Shown here one piece after another: positions 20,758-32,388 of a stretch of 64,000 bases of DNA. A program made the position numbers and the translations under genes. Location of the stretch: positions 3,852,001 through 3,916,000 of the forward strand of contig JAZGTH010000087.1 in NCBI GenBank assembly GCA_036877525.1, written 5' to 3'. The notes below the pieces were generated by a model. It did no database searches. It saw only the letters and a list, made by a program, of their open reading frames with translations, and was not told where the DNA came from. Source of the stretch: Chromobotia macracanthus. Lineage: Eukaryota > Chordata > Actinopteri > Cypriniformes > Botiidae. Numbering within the stretch: the first letter of the stretch is position 1; the number at the start of each line of letters is the position of its first letter.

Positions 20758-22300
20758 TCAGGGATAATGACACACTACACTAAAGTCTGACATCATAACA
20801 CTAGGTCTTTAATTAGGATAAATAATAATAGTGAGAAAAATGAAGTAGTGAGGTTATGGTTGTATTTTCTGTCAGAATGTGCACAACTGTACTTAAAGGC
20901 AGGTGATTTTTTTTTGTTTAGAAACATTTTTGTCACACTGGTTAATAGTCTATGATAGCAATCGTTCTAATAGCAATCACTAAGCGGTCTAAATATATTT
21001 ATCTAGATATATATCTTCTGTGGAAGGCGCAGGACAAAGGTCATCATGGGCACTTGAACTGGTCTGCGGCTATGCGGCAGAGTCCAATGCACTGCGTGTT
21101 GTGACACATTTTTCCCATTCCCATAATTTAAATTTTGTGTGACCGGTGGCACAGTGGACCTAATGTTGGCTCAGATCAGATGGGATAGCACTCCTTGCCC
21201 TTGTGCATTGCTGAACTTTGGGTGCTCAACACATTGTCTGCAGTTTGTGATTTGTCCCACCTTGGAACACTGTTGGTAAATTCTCTGCTGAACAAGAGCA
21301 ACCCACAATCCTTTCCATTTCAGAGATATTCTGACTTGGTCACCTTGCCATAACAATTTGCTCGTCGAAGTCATTCCGAATTTTATTCCTGGCCATTTCT
21401 CCTGCACACAACATATTTTGATTACGATGATTTGCTTATTCTCTTATCTACCCAGACCTTATTATGTGGCCTTGTTAAGAGATGATCAACTGTATTCAGT
21501 TCACCTGTGACCTGTATAATTATTTGGCTCAGTGTATATCAGTTAATACATTTTACAGTTAAGAATTGTAAAGTATACAAAACTGTGTTGTAATATGTAA
21601 AACTTTGTCACCATATTGTTCAGTTTTAAATGAGTACATCTTTACTGTATTATTCACAGATTATTTACTGATGATTTAGTGAAAATACAAATATTTTTAA
21701 ATCAGCTTTGTAAGGTAATTATACTGTGGGGTCCTACATGTCTCAGATTCTCTATTGAGAGGTTCTTAATTGACATTTTGTTGATGTGTTGATGATTTTG
21801 TCTTTAGGCACCCAGTGAGCAAGCCATGGACTGTGGCAAAGATAGAAAAACAATCTATTTTAGTACCAAACAGTCATGCTAATGTCAGGTCATACCAATG
21901 CCAAGGTAATGCCAAATTTACTTAGCTATAAGTCATGTCTTAACAGAGAAAAATGTGTAGATTGTTTAGTAGGCAAGTATTACAGTATTATATTATAAGT
22001 TTTACTTGTATTCTACAACCCTTTCAATTTTCTTATGTCTGCAGTTATGTTAGACAGATCTTGTTAGCCTTTCCAGCTCAACAAGCAAACAAACAAAAAA
22101 CTTTGTATTTGATTTTGACACAGAATGGTTTCAGTATTTTTAATACTTCACAGAATTGCAATTATTGTATAATAAATTCTGCTTGTTGTTAGCACATTGG
22201 AATACTAAGCCTTGTTTTATTAAGCTTGTAGTCAGGACTTTGTAGCGAAGAGATAAATACTTAGGTTAGTTAAGCATTGACTGACGGTCACACCCCCATT
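20758..22300. repeat. Intergenic with dispersed fish repeat (about 20945-21545)
   Basis: The block 20960-21050 (CTAAATATATTTATCTAGATATATATCTTCTGTGGAAGGCGCAGGAC) recurs at 61260-61320. The following sequence to about 21545 (..GGCCTTGTTAAGAGATGATCAACTG..CTGTATAATTATTTGGCTCAGTGTAT) resembles a widespread fish interspersed element that ends with 'tggctgatcagtgtata'-like bases. The remaining DNA shows nothing. Confidence 0.5.
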
Positions 22301-22371
22301 TCAACTCTACAGGGATGTGAAGTGCTTTTCTTATTGTCATTAACCATCATCCACTCACTGCTTACATATAG
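22301..22371 (+). promoter_or_regulatory. Probable non-coding first exon of FMO copy 3
   Basis: A donor CATATAG|GTAAGA ends at 22371, and an acceptor GTCTTAG ends at 23182, 13 bases before the ATG at 23196. The CACTGC...TAGGTAAGA end resembles that of copy 2. The start of the exon is not defined. Confidence 0.35.
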
Positions 22372-23195
22372 GTAAGACACATATGACTTTTGTAACTGCA
22401 GAACGGATTGGAAATGCTTTTAAATGTTTATCTGCTTTTTAAACATGTTTATGGTACGTGAGTTTGCCAATGTTTATCATAATCTTGAATCCCACTATGT
22501 ATTTGCTGTTTATGTGGCTGCATTCTATTGTTTCTTTAATTTTCTTGTAATGTGGATGGACTGAGACGCTTATATATGCACTGTTAATTGGTTATATATA
22601 TATAAAAAAAATAATTTTGTTTGTCCATCATAATCTGTGTTTGTAATCATTAAAAAAATTAAAACGTGACAGCAAAAACAGCCATATATGATTAAGGGCA
22701 CGTGTACTATTTCAAACATCTTAACTCCTATACAAGCAATCTTTGCACTTTGCAGCATACGTCTCCTCTCGACTTGCTCTCAAAGTACTTTGACGTCAAA
22801 CATGCAGATCAGTCTGTGCAGCGTCGCACTGAATAAATGAAATAAAATATCATTGGTTAAAGTCTATTAAATGAAGCCACGTAATAATATTTTATGTTGC
22901 ACAATTTTGTACTTGCAAGAATACAATTCCACCCCTGTTATAGGTTATAGTTTTTCCTTTGCGTTTTTTTCTTTATATAGTTAAATAGTTTCCTTTCCTT
23001 TAAACTGTTTCCTATAACATGTTTTTACCAAAGCTGTAACAAAAAAAACCATGAAAAAACTGTGAAAAAAAGCATGCATAAAAAGGGCGTTTAAACTAGA
23101 TTTTCAAAAGCAACATTTAAAACCATTTCTGCAAAGGGAAAACGTTGTGTAGTTGTACTTCCTCATCTGTCTGATGTCTTAGGCTGTAAATGAAC

Positions 23196-26100
23196 ATGGC
23201 TAAGCGTGTTGCTGTGATTGGAGGAGGAACTTCAGGGTTGGTCTGTATTAAATGCTGCCTGGATGAAGGTCTGGAGCCAGTGTGTTTTGAGAGCAGTGAT
23301 GACATTGGAGGACTCTGGAGGTTTAAGGTGAGAAGATGATGAGTAGGAGCACTACAAACTGTCTTTCATACAATATTTAAAGTTGTCTTGAATGATTTTT
23401 TTTGAATGTTTTATATAATATAATGTCATCTGGTTGCTTAAATGAACTTGTTTGTTTCTTGTCTATCCATCATAGGAAATGCCAGATCCAGAGCGGGCCA
23501 GCATTTACCCGTCTCTGATTATCAACACCTCAAAGGAGATGATGTGCTACAGTGATTTTCCCATTCCTGCTCACTTCCCAAACTTTATGCATAACTCTCT
23601 GATCATGGATTACTTCCGCATGTACGCTGAGCACTTTCAGCTCACGCGGCACATCCGTTTCCAGGTTAGGCACTTGAGGAGCCTATGAAATTTTTTTGTG
23701 AAAAATTTCACAAGTTCACATATTCATTTTTTGTTTTTTAGACAAAAGTCCTTCATGTCACACCAAGGCCAGACTTCCCTCACTCTGGTCAGTGGGATGT
23801 AGAGATACAGTTGAAGGATGGTAGGAAGGAGAAGCAGGTGTTTGATGCTGTGATGGTCTGCACAGGTCACCACTGTCACCCACACCTCCCTCTAAAGGAC
23901 TTCCCAGGTACAGCACAGAGTAATGACAATGCAAACACAGTCTACTCTGTGCAAAGTGCAACAATATTAAAGGCCAAGCTAGGAAATTCATTTGATTTTT
24001 CAGACTTAGAAATTTTAACCCAGGGTTATTCCTAAACTAAAATAGGTAAATGTTGTTCTTGGTTATCTTTCTTGGACACTTTTATAGTTCACCCTGAGTT
24101 AATAATTAATTCTGGGTATTCAGGTTTTATGATTTCACATGATCCACATTCTCCATATGCCCCACGATGCTTTGCATAAAATACGGGAGTAACTTCTGTT
24201 ACAATCTGTAAACAAACCTGTTGCTGCCGTGTCTTTAGTCATCCATTCATAGCAACGTGTGGAATCACACTCTCACAAAGCTTATAAAGGACACCGTCCA
24301 CTCCTTAAAGTTGGAGTAAACGATTTCTGAAAAAAACAATGTTTAAAGTTTAAATCAACAGCCAAACAAAATGAGTTTGTGAGTTATTTGCTAGATGTCT
24401 GTTCTCTGTGTGTATATATACTGTGTTTGCACAGGGTCCTGTCTAAGTGAAAATAAAAACATATTGGATTGAACTGATCACCACAACACAATAACACTCT
24501 CAAAGTCAGTCGGCAAAAGGGGTTGTAAGTGGCAGCTGTTAGTTGTTGCCTGTGTTGCATAGCAAGGCCATGAAGGAGGGGTGTGCATTTTTTATAAACC
24601 GTTAACTGCACCTTTAATAGTGCATAGGAATGGGATACAAGATAAAAAAGTGGTCACGGGATAATGTAAAGTAACATATTTAGCTACTCTGATGATTCAG
24701 TGATCAGTCTGAAAAGCTCAGAGGGTTACCAATGCCATTAATTTAATAAAATTGGTTGTGTGCTATTAAAAGATGTGGATATGATTTTTGTGTACTTAAA
24801 AGCTGACTAAGTCAAAGCCTAAACGTGCCATACCATAGAACTTGTGTTGTTGCATCAAGGTCAGGTGGACTTTGCATTTTGCTGAAATATGCTGAAAGTT
24901 TATTAACTTGCTAAGTCTCACAAAAAAACATGGCATCTGTGGCATGAGACACCAAAAAAATCCCACATACAGTGATAAAGTCTTTTTCTGTATTTAAATT
25001 GACTAATTTAATGTTGTTTCTACATTTATTGTTGTACATTTGTTATTATTACAGTGTCTACTTGTTCAAATTATGTCTTAAGGCATAGACACATTTAAGG
25101 GGAAATTCTTCCACAGCCGTGACTACAAAACCCCTGAGGAATGGCGAGGGAAGAGGGTAGTTGTAATTGGGATTGGGAACTCTGGAGGAGATATAGCTGT
25201 GGAGCTGAGCAGAATGGCAAAACAGGTGATGTTTTTTTATTTTAAAATTAAGCCAGTATAGAAGCTTCCATAATTCCAAACCTTTTTCTAAGTCTGATAT
25301 CTCATTCCCTTATTATAATTCTAGGTTTATCTGAGCACTAGAAAGGGTTCTTGGATAGTAAATCGTGTAGGACACAATGGTCTTCCAGGAGATATGATAA
25401 AACACAGAGCATATATGTGGCTTCAAAAATTGTTGCCTGGATTTGTCATCATTATGAGAGAGAAACAACTTAATCAAAGATTCAACCACAAGCTCTATGG
25501 ACTGCAGCCTGCCCACAGGTAAGTAAAGAATTTTGGGCTAAGTCAGGCACAGTTTGCCGTATAATGTCTATAATGTCCATCCTATGTTTTCTGCTTTGGT
25601 GCTTATAGGTTTGTTGTTGGTGCAATGCTTTCTACAATTTGGGATGTAGCTGATGATGTAGATCTGTTGTCTAGCTGTAAGTTAGTAGCATTTTAGTGGT
25701 GCATGCTACAATCATTGTTCAGTCTCTGGTGTCTGACACCATTAAAGTGGTGCAAACCATGATCGTTGGAGACTCTCATCTAATTGGTGCAGGATGGCTG
25801 TGGTCATTGTTTGGTAACACTGACTAAAGAGGCTGAACATCTGGCTAAACCAGAGCTAGGTCCTCAGGACACCAGACAGACCTAAAGAGTTGTCTACAGA
25901 ATCTTTAATATAAATTTTAACTACCAGAATGTGTCTGAACCCTCAGCAAGGCTACAAAGGTTTTTCCAGAGATTGTGGCCAATTAAGAAAAAAAATCCTT
26001 TTGAAGATTGTAATGTTCTGTATATTTGCAATCACAATACAACTATTGTGCTATTGTTTGACAGTAGCCCACTTAGGTACTGAATACAGTGTTCATACAA

Positions 26101-28124
26101 GATACCAAAAAAATTTAAGATCTGGAGAACCAGGAAAATTGGCTAACAAGGGCTTTAAAGTAAAAAGGGATTAAAAATGGGATGTGCCTGTTGGGTTTGC
26201 CCAAGAAAGAATTATACAATTTGTAAAAAGTATTTAATTTACTTTAATGATATTCTTGAATAGTCTTGGACTTAGTAAACAAACTGTCCTAATTTGGAAG
26301 CAGTCGTTTGATTGATATGGAAAGAGACTAATTCACTAGACTAATAGATCACTTTCATGTGTTATTTAAGGTTGGGACAAAAACAAAGAGCTATGCTTCT
26401 GTGTTGCGTTCAGTTCAAGTTTCTACCATGAAGAAAAAACTCTTTCCTGACCTGCTGACATATTATTAAACAATTTTAAACAATATTAAAAAAAACACAT
26501 AAAATAACACACATGTACACTTCATGTACAAACAGATGTTTGTGAGTGCCGTTTTGTGATGGAGTGTTTTTTTATGTCTCAGACTTTTCAGCCAACATCC
26601 AACAGTCAATGATGATTTACCAAACCGTATTCTCTCTGGTACCGTCATGGTCAAGCCGAATGTGCGAGAATTCCGTGGATCAAGTTTGGTGTTTGAGGAT
26701 GGCACCGTTGAGGACGACATCGATTTGGTGGTGTTTTGCACAGGATACACTTTCTCATTCCCCTTCCTGCCTTCACATTTAATTCCTGTCTCAAACAACA
26801 AGGTGTCGCTGTACAAATACATATATCCTCCAGAACTGGAGCGCCCAACTTTAGCTGTGATTGGTCTGATCCAGCCTCTGGGAGCCATTATGCCGATCTC
26901 TGAGATTCAGGCGCGCTGGGCTACACGTGTTTTTAAAGGTATTAAACATGTTGCTGACCTGCTACACAGAAAACTACAGGATGTGTTTAATGAAGCAATT
27001 ATGTACATTATTCATTTATTAAAGTTTCATCAAGATTACTGAATGAGTTGTGTAATTCAGAAATCCTGCATTTTTATGAATAGTTTTATTTATTTATTTA
27101 GTTTAGTATCCTCTCATCTAAATGTATCTAATATATTAGGCTAGACAACATTACGCTAAAAATACACAGACCTACTGCATCTGTCAAAATTCTCGTGTGG
27201 ATCTGAATGACACTTTTACTGTTACATGAGGGACTGGCACAAATTAATTAATAACATGTCAGTGATAGAAGACTAAGAGCAGCTCTTATCGAATCAAGTT
27301 TGATAACCAAAACTATTATATTGTCAAGTTATTTCCCTAAAGCCTATCACCATATCTTACATGATCATCTTTTCATTTTGTTGTCATATATGAACATGTC
27401 ATGTCTTTTTTGCTGTGTGCTTGCATGTAACAAACACTAATGTGCTCATTTAGGACTCTGCAAGCTTCCCTCAGTGAGTGCTATGCTGAAGGACATTAAA
27501 GCAAAGGAGCGGACAATGGCTCAAAGGTTTTACACTGTTGACATCTCACAGGACTACATAATTATTCATTATGATATACAGTATATTACAGTCATATCAA
27601 CATAGCATGGTTTGAAAACCACTGATCTGTATTACAGTTTGTTAGAACTACAAACTCTCAGTTTTTTTTTGTTACTCATAATCATACTCTCATGCAGGTA
27701 TGTGGCCACACAGAGACATACCATCCAGGTGGACTACATCCCTTACATGGATGAAATTGCTGAAGAAGTGGGTGTTCGTCCTGCTATTCTGAAGTTGCTC
27801 CTGACAGACCCTAGATTGGGTTTAGCAGTGTTGTTCGAGCCCTGCACCCCATACCAGTTTCGGTTATGTGGTCCCGGCCGGTGGGAAGGTGCCCGACAGG
27901 CCATCCTGACGCAGTGGGAGCGAGTCGCTCAGCCCCTGAAATCACGCTGCGTACCAGAGCAGTCACATCACTCTTCTCCCTCACTCAAGTTCTCAGTGTC
28001 TGTCGTAGCCCTGCTGTCTGCTCTGTATTACAGCAGGGCCAGTCTGTACACACTCATATCAGACCCTTCAGTGATCCTGGACAAGATTAGGCATTATGTT
28101 CCCTTGCCAGTGCCCACACAGTGA
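23196..28124 (+). CDS. fmo5-like: Flavin-containing monooxygenase 5-like, copy 3
   Basis: Eight coding exons: 23196-23327, 23476-23664, 23742-23907, 25083-25225, 25325-25518, 26583-26938, 27454-27526 and 27698-28124, joining to 559 aa. It has the same FAD, NADP and FCTGY motifs as copy 2 and a nearly identical C-terminal exon, including the hydrophobic anchor. Exon 5 is 194 nt rather than the usual 200: two codons are lost in frame, and its protein differs strongly from copy 2 (GHNGLPGDMIKHRAYMW against GVSGLPFDMMFNKRAYWW). The donor of exon 7 (AAAG|GTTTTA) is weak where copy 2 has GTAGAT. Intron 3 (1,175 bp) carries a MITE. The frame is intact throughout, so it is probably functional. Role as for copy 2. 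Confidence 0.94.
24305..24617. mobile_element. MITE with TTAA ends in FMO copy 3 intron 3 (313 bp)
   Basis: Terminal inverted repeats: left TTAAAGTTGGAGTAAACGAT, right GTTAACTGCACCTTTAA, whose complement reads TTAAAGGTGCAGTTAAC. TTAA is found at both edges. Copy 2 intron 3 lacks it. Confidence 0.65.
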
Positions 28125-29000
28125 TCATCATATGAATTAGAAAAATGAAGTAGTGAAGTCTTTGTATTTTGTAATTATTATATCTGTAAATTTGGCCAAC
28201 ATCATTTAACTGTTAATGCAATAATAATGTCACATGATGGTGATACTTTGATTTCCTATTCATTAACATGTTAATCACTTTTGAAACACAGTTTGCGTGA
28301 TGATTAGATATGAAAATCATATCTGGTTTTCTTTAAACTGTCTAAGCCTGATGTTTGAATAATGATTAATAAATAGTTTTATTTTAATGAAATAAAATTA
28401 GTTTTCTTAAATTCTAAGATAAATAATATGTATTTTAATCCATGATTAACATGTCTCAGTATGTCTCAATTCAATCTTCCACAAGTCTGAGAGAAATATG
28501 AAAATACAGAATAAAACAGCAATATAGAAAAATGTCCACCAACCAGTTGTATTGGCCAACAAATATTGTAATTTATCAATTTTAGGAATGTTTGAAACTT
28601 TTTAAAAACATGACAATTTATGACAAATGTATGAAACTGCTTGTCCTTTTTGGTTAAAATGTGCCTTATTTATGGTTTCTATGTTTTGCTGCGTTCACTT
28701 GCTTGCCCAACAGCAGAACCATATTGGACCATATACATTAATCATATTGGACATGTAGTTTAGAGAGAATTCACAACAAATGATTCTGATTAAATAGTTA
28801 TTAAAAATATAACTTAATGTTAAACTTACTGAACGTCATTGAACGCTTTACCACAAACCATTTAGTTACCGAAAGTTGCTTTCCACACTGGCAATGTCTT
28901 ATGCGAAAATAAACATGCAACTGATACCTTATAAACAATTAGTTGTAATAATTCTATAAATAGTCAGACTTCCCAAAGTCGCCATCTGCTGTGATACCTG
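28125..29000. other. Intergenic, FMO copy 3 to PRRC2C
   Basis: AT-rich 3' flank of FMO copy 3. There are AATAAA-type poly(A) candidates near 28368-28395, for example AATAAA at 28368. No gene seen before the CpG-rich promoter. Confidence 0.5.
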
Positions 29001-29014
29001 TTAAGTGCACTTGA

Positions 29015-29448
29015 TCAGCGGCGGACGCTGTGCGGCGCCTGTGCGCGGTGACGTCACGCTGTCGTGGATTGGCGCGCAGCCATCTTTGATTGTGCGACAG
29101 GCCGCGGCGCGAGCGGGGCCTCTCACGAGCGCACCAGAGCCCAGTCTCACACGAGACCGCGAGAATCCGCCGACCTCCCGGTACCGCTCACCCCACACCG
29201 GCTGCGCAGACGGAGAGAGACGATAAAGACGAGAAAACGGAGAGGAGAAGAGAAGCGTCTCCCGCGTGTGGAGGAGGCTTTGTGGATCGATAGCTGTTCG
29301 GCTAGCTGTGGTAGTGTGGAACTAGCATAGCACAAGCTGTTATAATCCACAGCCGGCCACACACACGGTACAAAGCGGGCCGGGACACAAAGCCTCTGGA
29401 CGGCATAAACGATATACCTGAGGAGAGAGTCGGGACCGGCGGAGACAG
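29015..29448 (+). promoter_or_regulatory. prrc2c: CpG-rich promoter and non-coding exon 1 of PRRC2C
   Basis: A sharp CpG island in an otherwise AT-rich window. It holds a full CRE palindrome, TGACGTCA, at 29049-29056 and several GCGCGC-type runs. The exon ends at a consensus donor GGAGACAG|GTACGT (29448/29449). There is no ATG linked to the PRRC2C frame here; translation starts in exon 2. A housekeeping-type promoter fits the broad expression of PRRC2 genes. Confidence 0.7.
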
Positions 29449-32333
29449 GTACGTTAACGGCTAGTCAAGCGTGCCGCCGCCGCCGTGTTTGATGAGAAAA
29501 ACTCGGTGCTGCTAATGTTAGCACTGCCACGAGCCCCTCGCGCGACAAATCGCATCAATATCACACAGTCGGTAGTGTGCATTCGTGTTTATATAGCATT
29601 ATAATGAAGAGATTTGGTGCTTAAATGGCTGGAAAAGGAGAGCTCGGTAACCTGAGGGAAGATTTCGGGAAGGAATAAAGGTTTAGAGGCCACCGTACCG
29701 GGCCCATTTGACCAGCCTTCTCCAGAAACGTGTAACTTCATAAATGAACTGCTGCGTTAATTAGTTAGAAAATAGCGTTGTGTACGATCACATGCTTGCT
29801 GGAAATATATTTGGTGTGTTGGAAACCGAAAAGCAGCTTTACAGTTATAAGGAAGAGCTGCAGGCAGTAGTTGTCCAGTGTCCTATTCATAGTTTTTGTC
29901 CAGAGAAAGGATAGCCAAAGGTGGTGGCTCCCATGACCTTTCCCAAGTATATCAAACAAAACATTAAATATATATTCGGGCGTAGATGTGATAAAAGCCT
30001 AAATCTTATGATGGTTAGCCGCTGTTTGTTACATTGTCCCTCATAATGGATCAAACAGCAAAGGGTCAAGTATTATCTTTGTGACTCAGAGTTTGCAGTG
30101 ACACACTTTCTCAGATTACTTATGTATTACCTATGTGTATATGTGATATGATGATGTGTGCTGGGCCTGGGAACTGTAGATTCCTGAGGTTTTGTTTCAA
30201 CAGCAAGTCAACAAGACAAATGTGATTGTCGCTGATCTCATAGTAGCAGCAAAAGGGTTAAAGTCAGGGGAAGATACTTGTAAGCCACAGTGGAGGTGGA
30301 CTGGATCATTCAGCTTCCTCTGATTAATAAGCACTATGTGTATTATTCATAAGAGGAAATGCCGTCAAGGACACTGTTGGTCAAAAGAAGCCTGTAAAAA
30401 AAAAGCTTTAAAGAAATAGACATGAAACCACTGGAGCAGACACTCAAGCAAATGTTTTGAGGCCTCTTGTTAACTAAAGATCTGAGCTGTAAAGCAAAAA
30501 ACCCCACATAATTCCACAATACTTTGAGAACATCCCGACCCATCTATTGAAAAGATACTGACTTTCCTCCTCCCTCAGGGGCTGCAGCTCAATATCAGTG
30601 ATTGAGCGGCTGCTCACTAGGGAACGTCGGAGGGAAGCTGGCACTGATTGACTTGGGTTTTTTGGAGGCAGATGGCCAGGTGATGGGGGATGATGGGGTG
30701 AGAGCAATAAGGCACAAAATTAACCTTTAGCTCTTAAAACAAAATTGATCTTATTTGATTAAAAGCACCAATACATCTCATTATCTCACACCCAGTTCTT
30801 AATTGGTTCATCATGTAATATACATTTAAGCATATACTGTAAAACACACTGAACTGTATGTTGGGTTATTGGGGTCGCTATTGTGTGTGAAATGTGTCAA
30901 GTCTGGAATCATTTGCTTGTAGGGAATTTTTTTCGAGCCTTGATCATTTTGGGCTCAAACCTTTGGACTTGCAGAGTCATCCAAGCAGTGACTCACACTC
31001 TTCAGGAGGTTTTGTCCGGTGCATCTGACTCTTCCCCTCCTGACCTGGAATAAAGAAGCAATTGAAAGCAACCCTGGTGTGTGCTGTTGCAGTGGTTGAG
31101 CTTAACTAGCTTTAGCCACTCCTGCTTGTCTTTTCTTTCCATGCCACTTTTTTCCACTTACATCTATAGACACCACAGACCAGTTTGGCACATGGATGAT
31201 GGCTGCTGTGTATGGACTGAGAGGAAGGTTGCTGTTAACTGGAGAAGCTGAGCCAGGTTTTTCCAGTTTGAAATGTTTGTTTTGGGGACTGTAGATAAAT
31301 CTAGATAAATCTTTTCTACTCTGAGCTCTGACAGATGATGTCTTTCCTTTTCATCATCTCTTCTGTTGTCGTGCGTGCGCGTGTGCGTGCGGTTTGATTT
31401 TTGGGTAATACTCTGTACATACATGTATGGAGGATGTTGAATTATGAGAGTGAGCTGCACACAGGTAGTACAGTGAATGTAATTGTTTATGGACATGTGG
31501 AGGTGACCCTGTTGCTGCTTCTGTGCTGTCTTGGCATAAACCCTGACACCACATCAATTATGAATGGAGCCCCATGTGGCTCACGGCGGATTACTGTCTC
31601 CCCCACACACACTGTCAATCCACCAGCTACACTCATGTCGGCATGGCAACGTGATATGCATCATCAATTTGAGACATTGTGATTTTAAAGCTGTACTGTC
31701 CTGACTGCCTTTTCTCTTCTTCTGCTTCAAAAATAAAGACAAAAAAGTAATGCAGATACATCTGCCAGGTTAATCTTTGGTCAATTAGTGGTTGTCGATT
31801 AACAGAAGTTGTTAGTGGTTATTCTGCTTACAGTTGGTTTTAGTCTTTATACATAACTTTGTCATGTAATAATGTGTTTTTGTTTTAATGAGATACTGTG
31901 GAAAGTGTTTATGTAAAGCAGCAGTTTTTTGTATGGCCACCCATTTTGGATTGAGATTGTGCTTCAAGTTTTAAAAAATTGTGATTGTGCTTTATTCGTT
32001 TTTTGTAATCTAATCATATGACGTTAAATTCTCTCCAGTTCTTTGTCTTTGGCAGTAAAATCCAGTTTAGTAATATGTTTGTGAAACAAGTATAAAGGCT
32101 TTGTCACAAATGCTTTTTGTTTGAGGAGTCTTGCTTATTCTCATGCACTCTCATCTGTTTTCCTTGACATTTCTCAACAATAGCTACCGCTGCACCGCCT
32201 TGTAGCCTGCCGTTAAGCTTCATTTAGCTTAAAACAGTACATGGCTTGCGGGTAGATAGTAGAGAATCCATCTGGGTGTACTGTTTGTTCACACAATCTT
32301 TCTCAATTTCTAATTTCTCGATCTTTTAATAAG
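29449..32333 (+). other. prrc2c: PRRC2C intron 1
   Basis: An intron of about 2.9 kb between the non-coding first exon and the start-codon exon. It contains a small alternating-purine run (GTGCGTGCGCGTGTGCGTGCGG, 31371-31392). I see no other gene; the short frames inside lack family signal. Confidence 0.6.
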
Positions 32334-32388
32334 GGGCTGGTTCTGAGGGGTGAGGCCGCAGGACCAGACTCAATGAGTTTCCAGCGAA

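Noticed and set aside
21171..21407. 78-aa minus-strand frame
   Set aside because: Lies in a dispersed fish repeat and has no recognisable domain.
24384..24611. 75-aa minus-strand frame in FMO copy 3 intron 3
   Set aside because: Falls within the 24305-24617 MITE.
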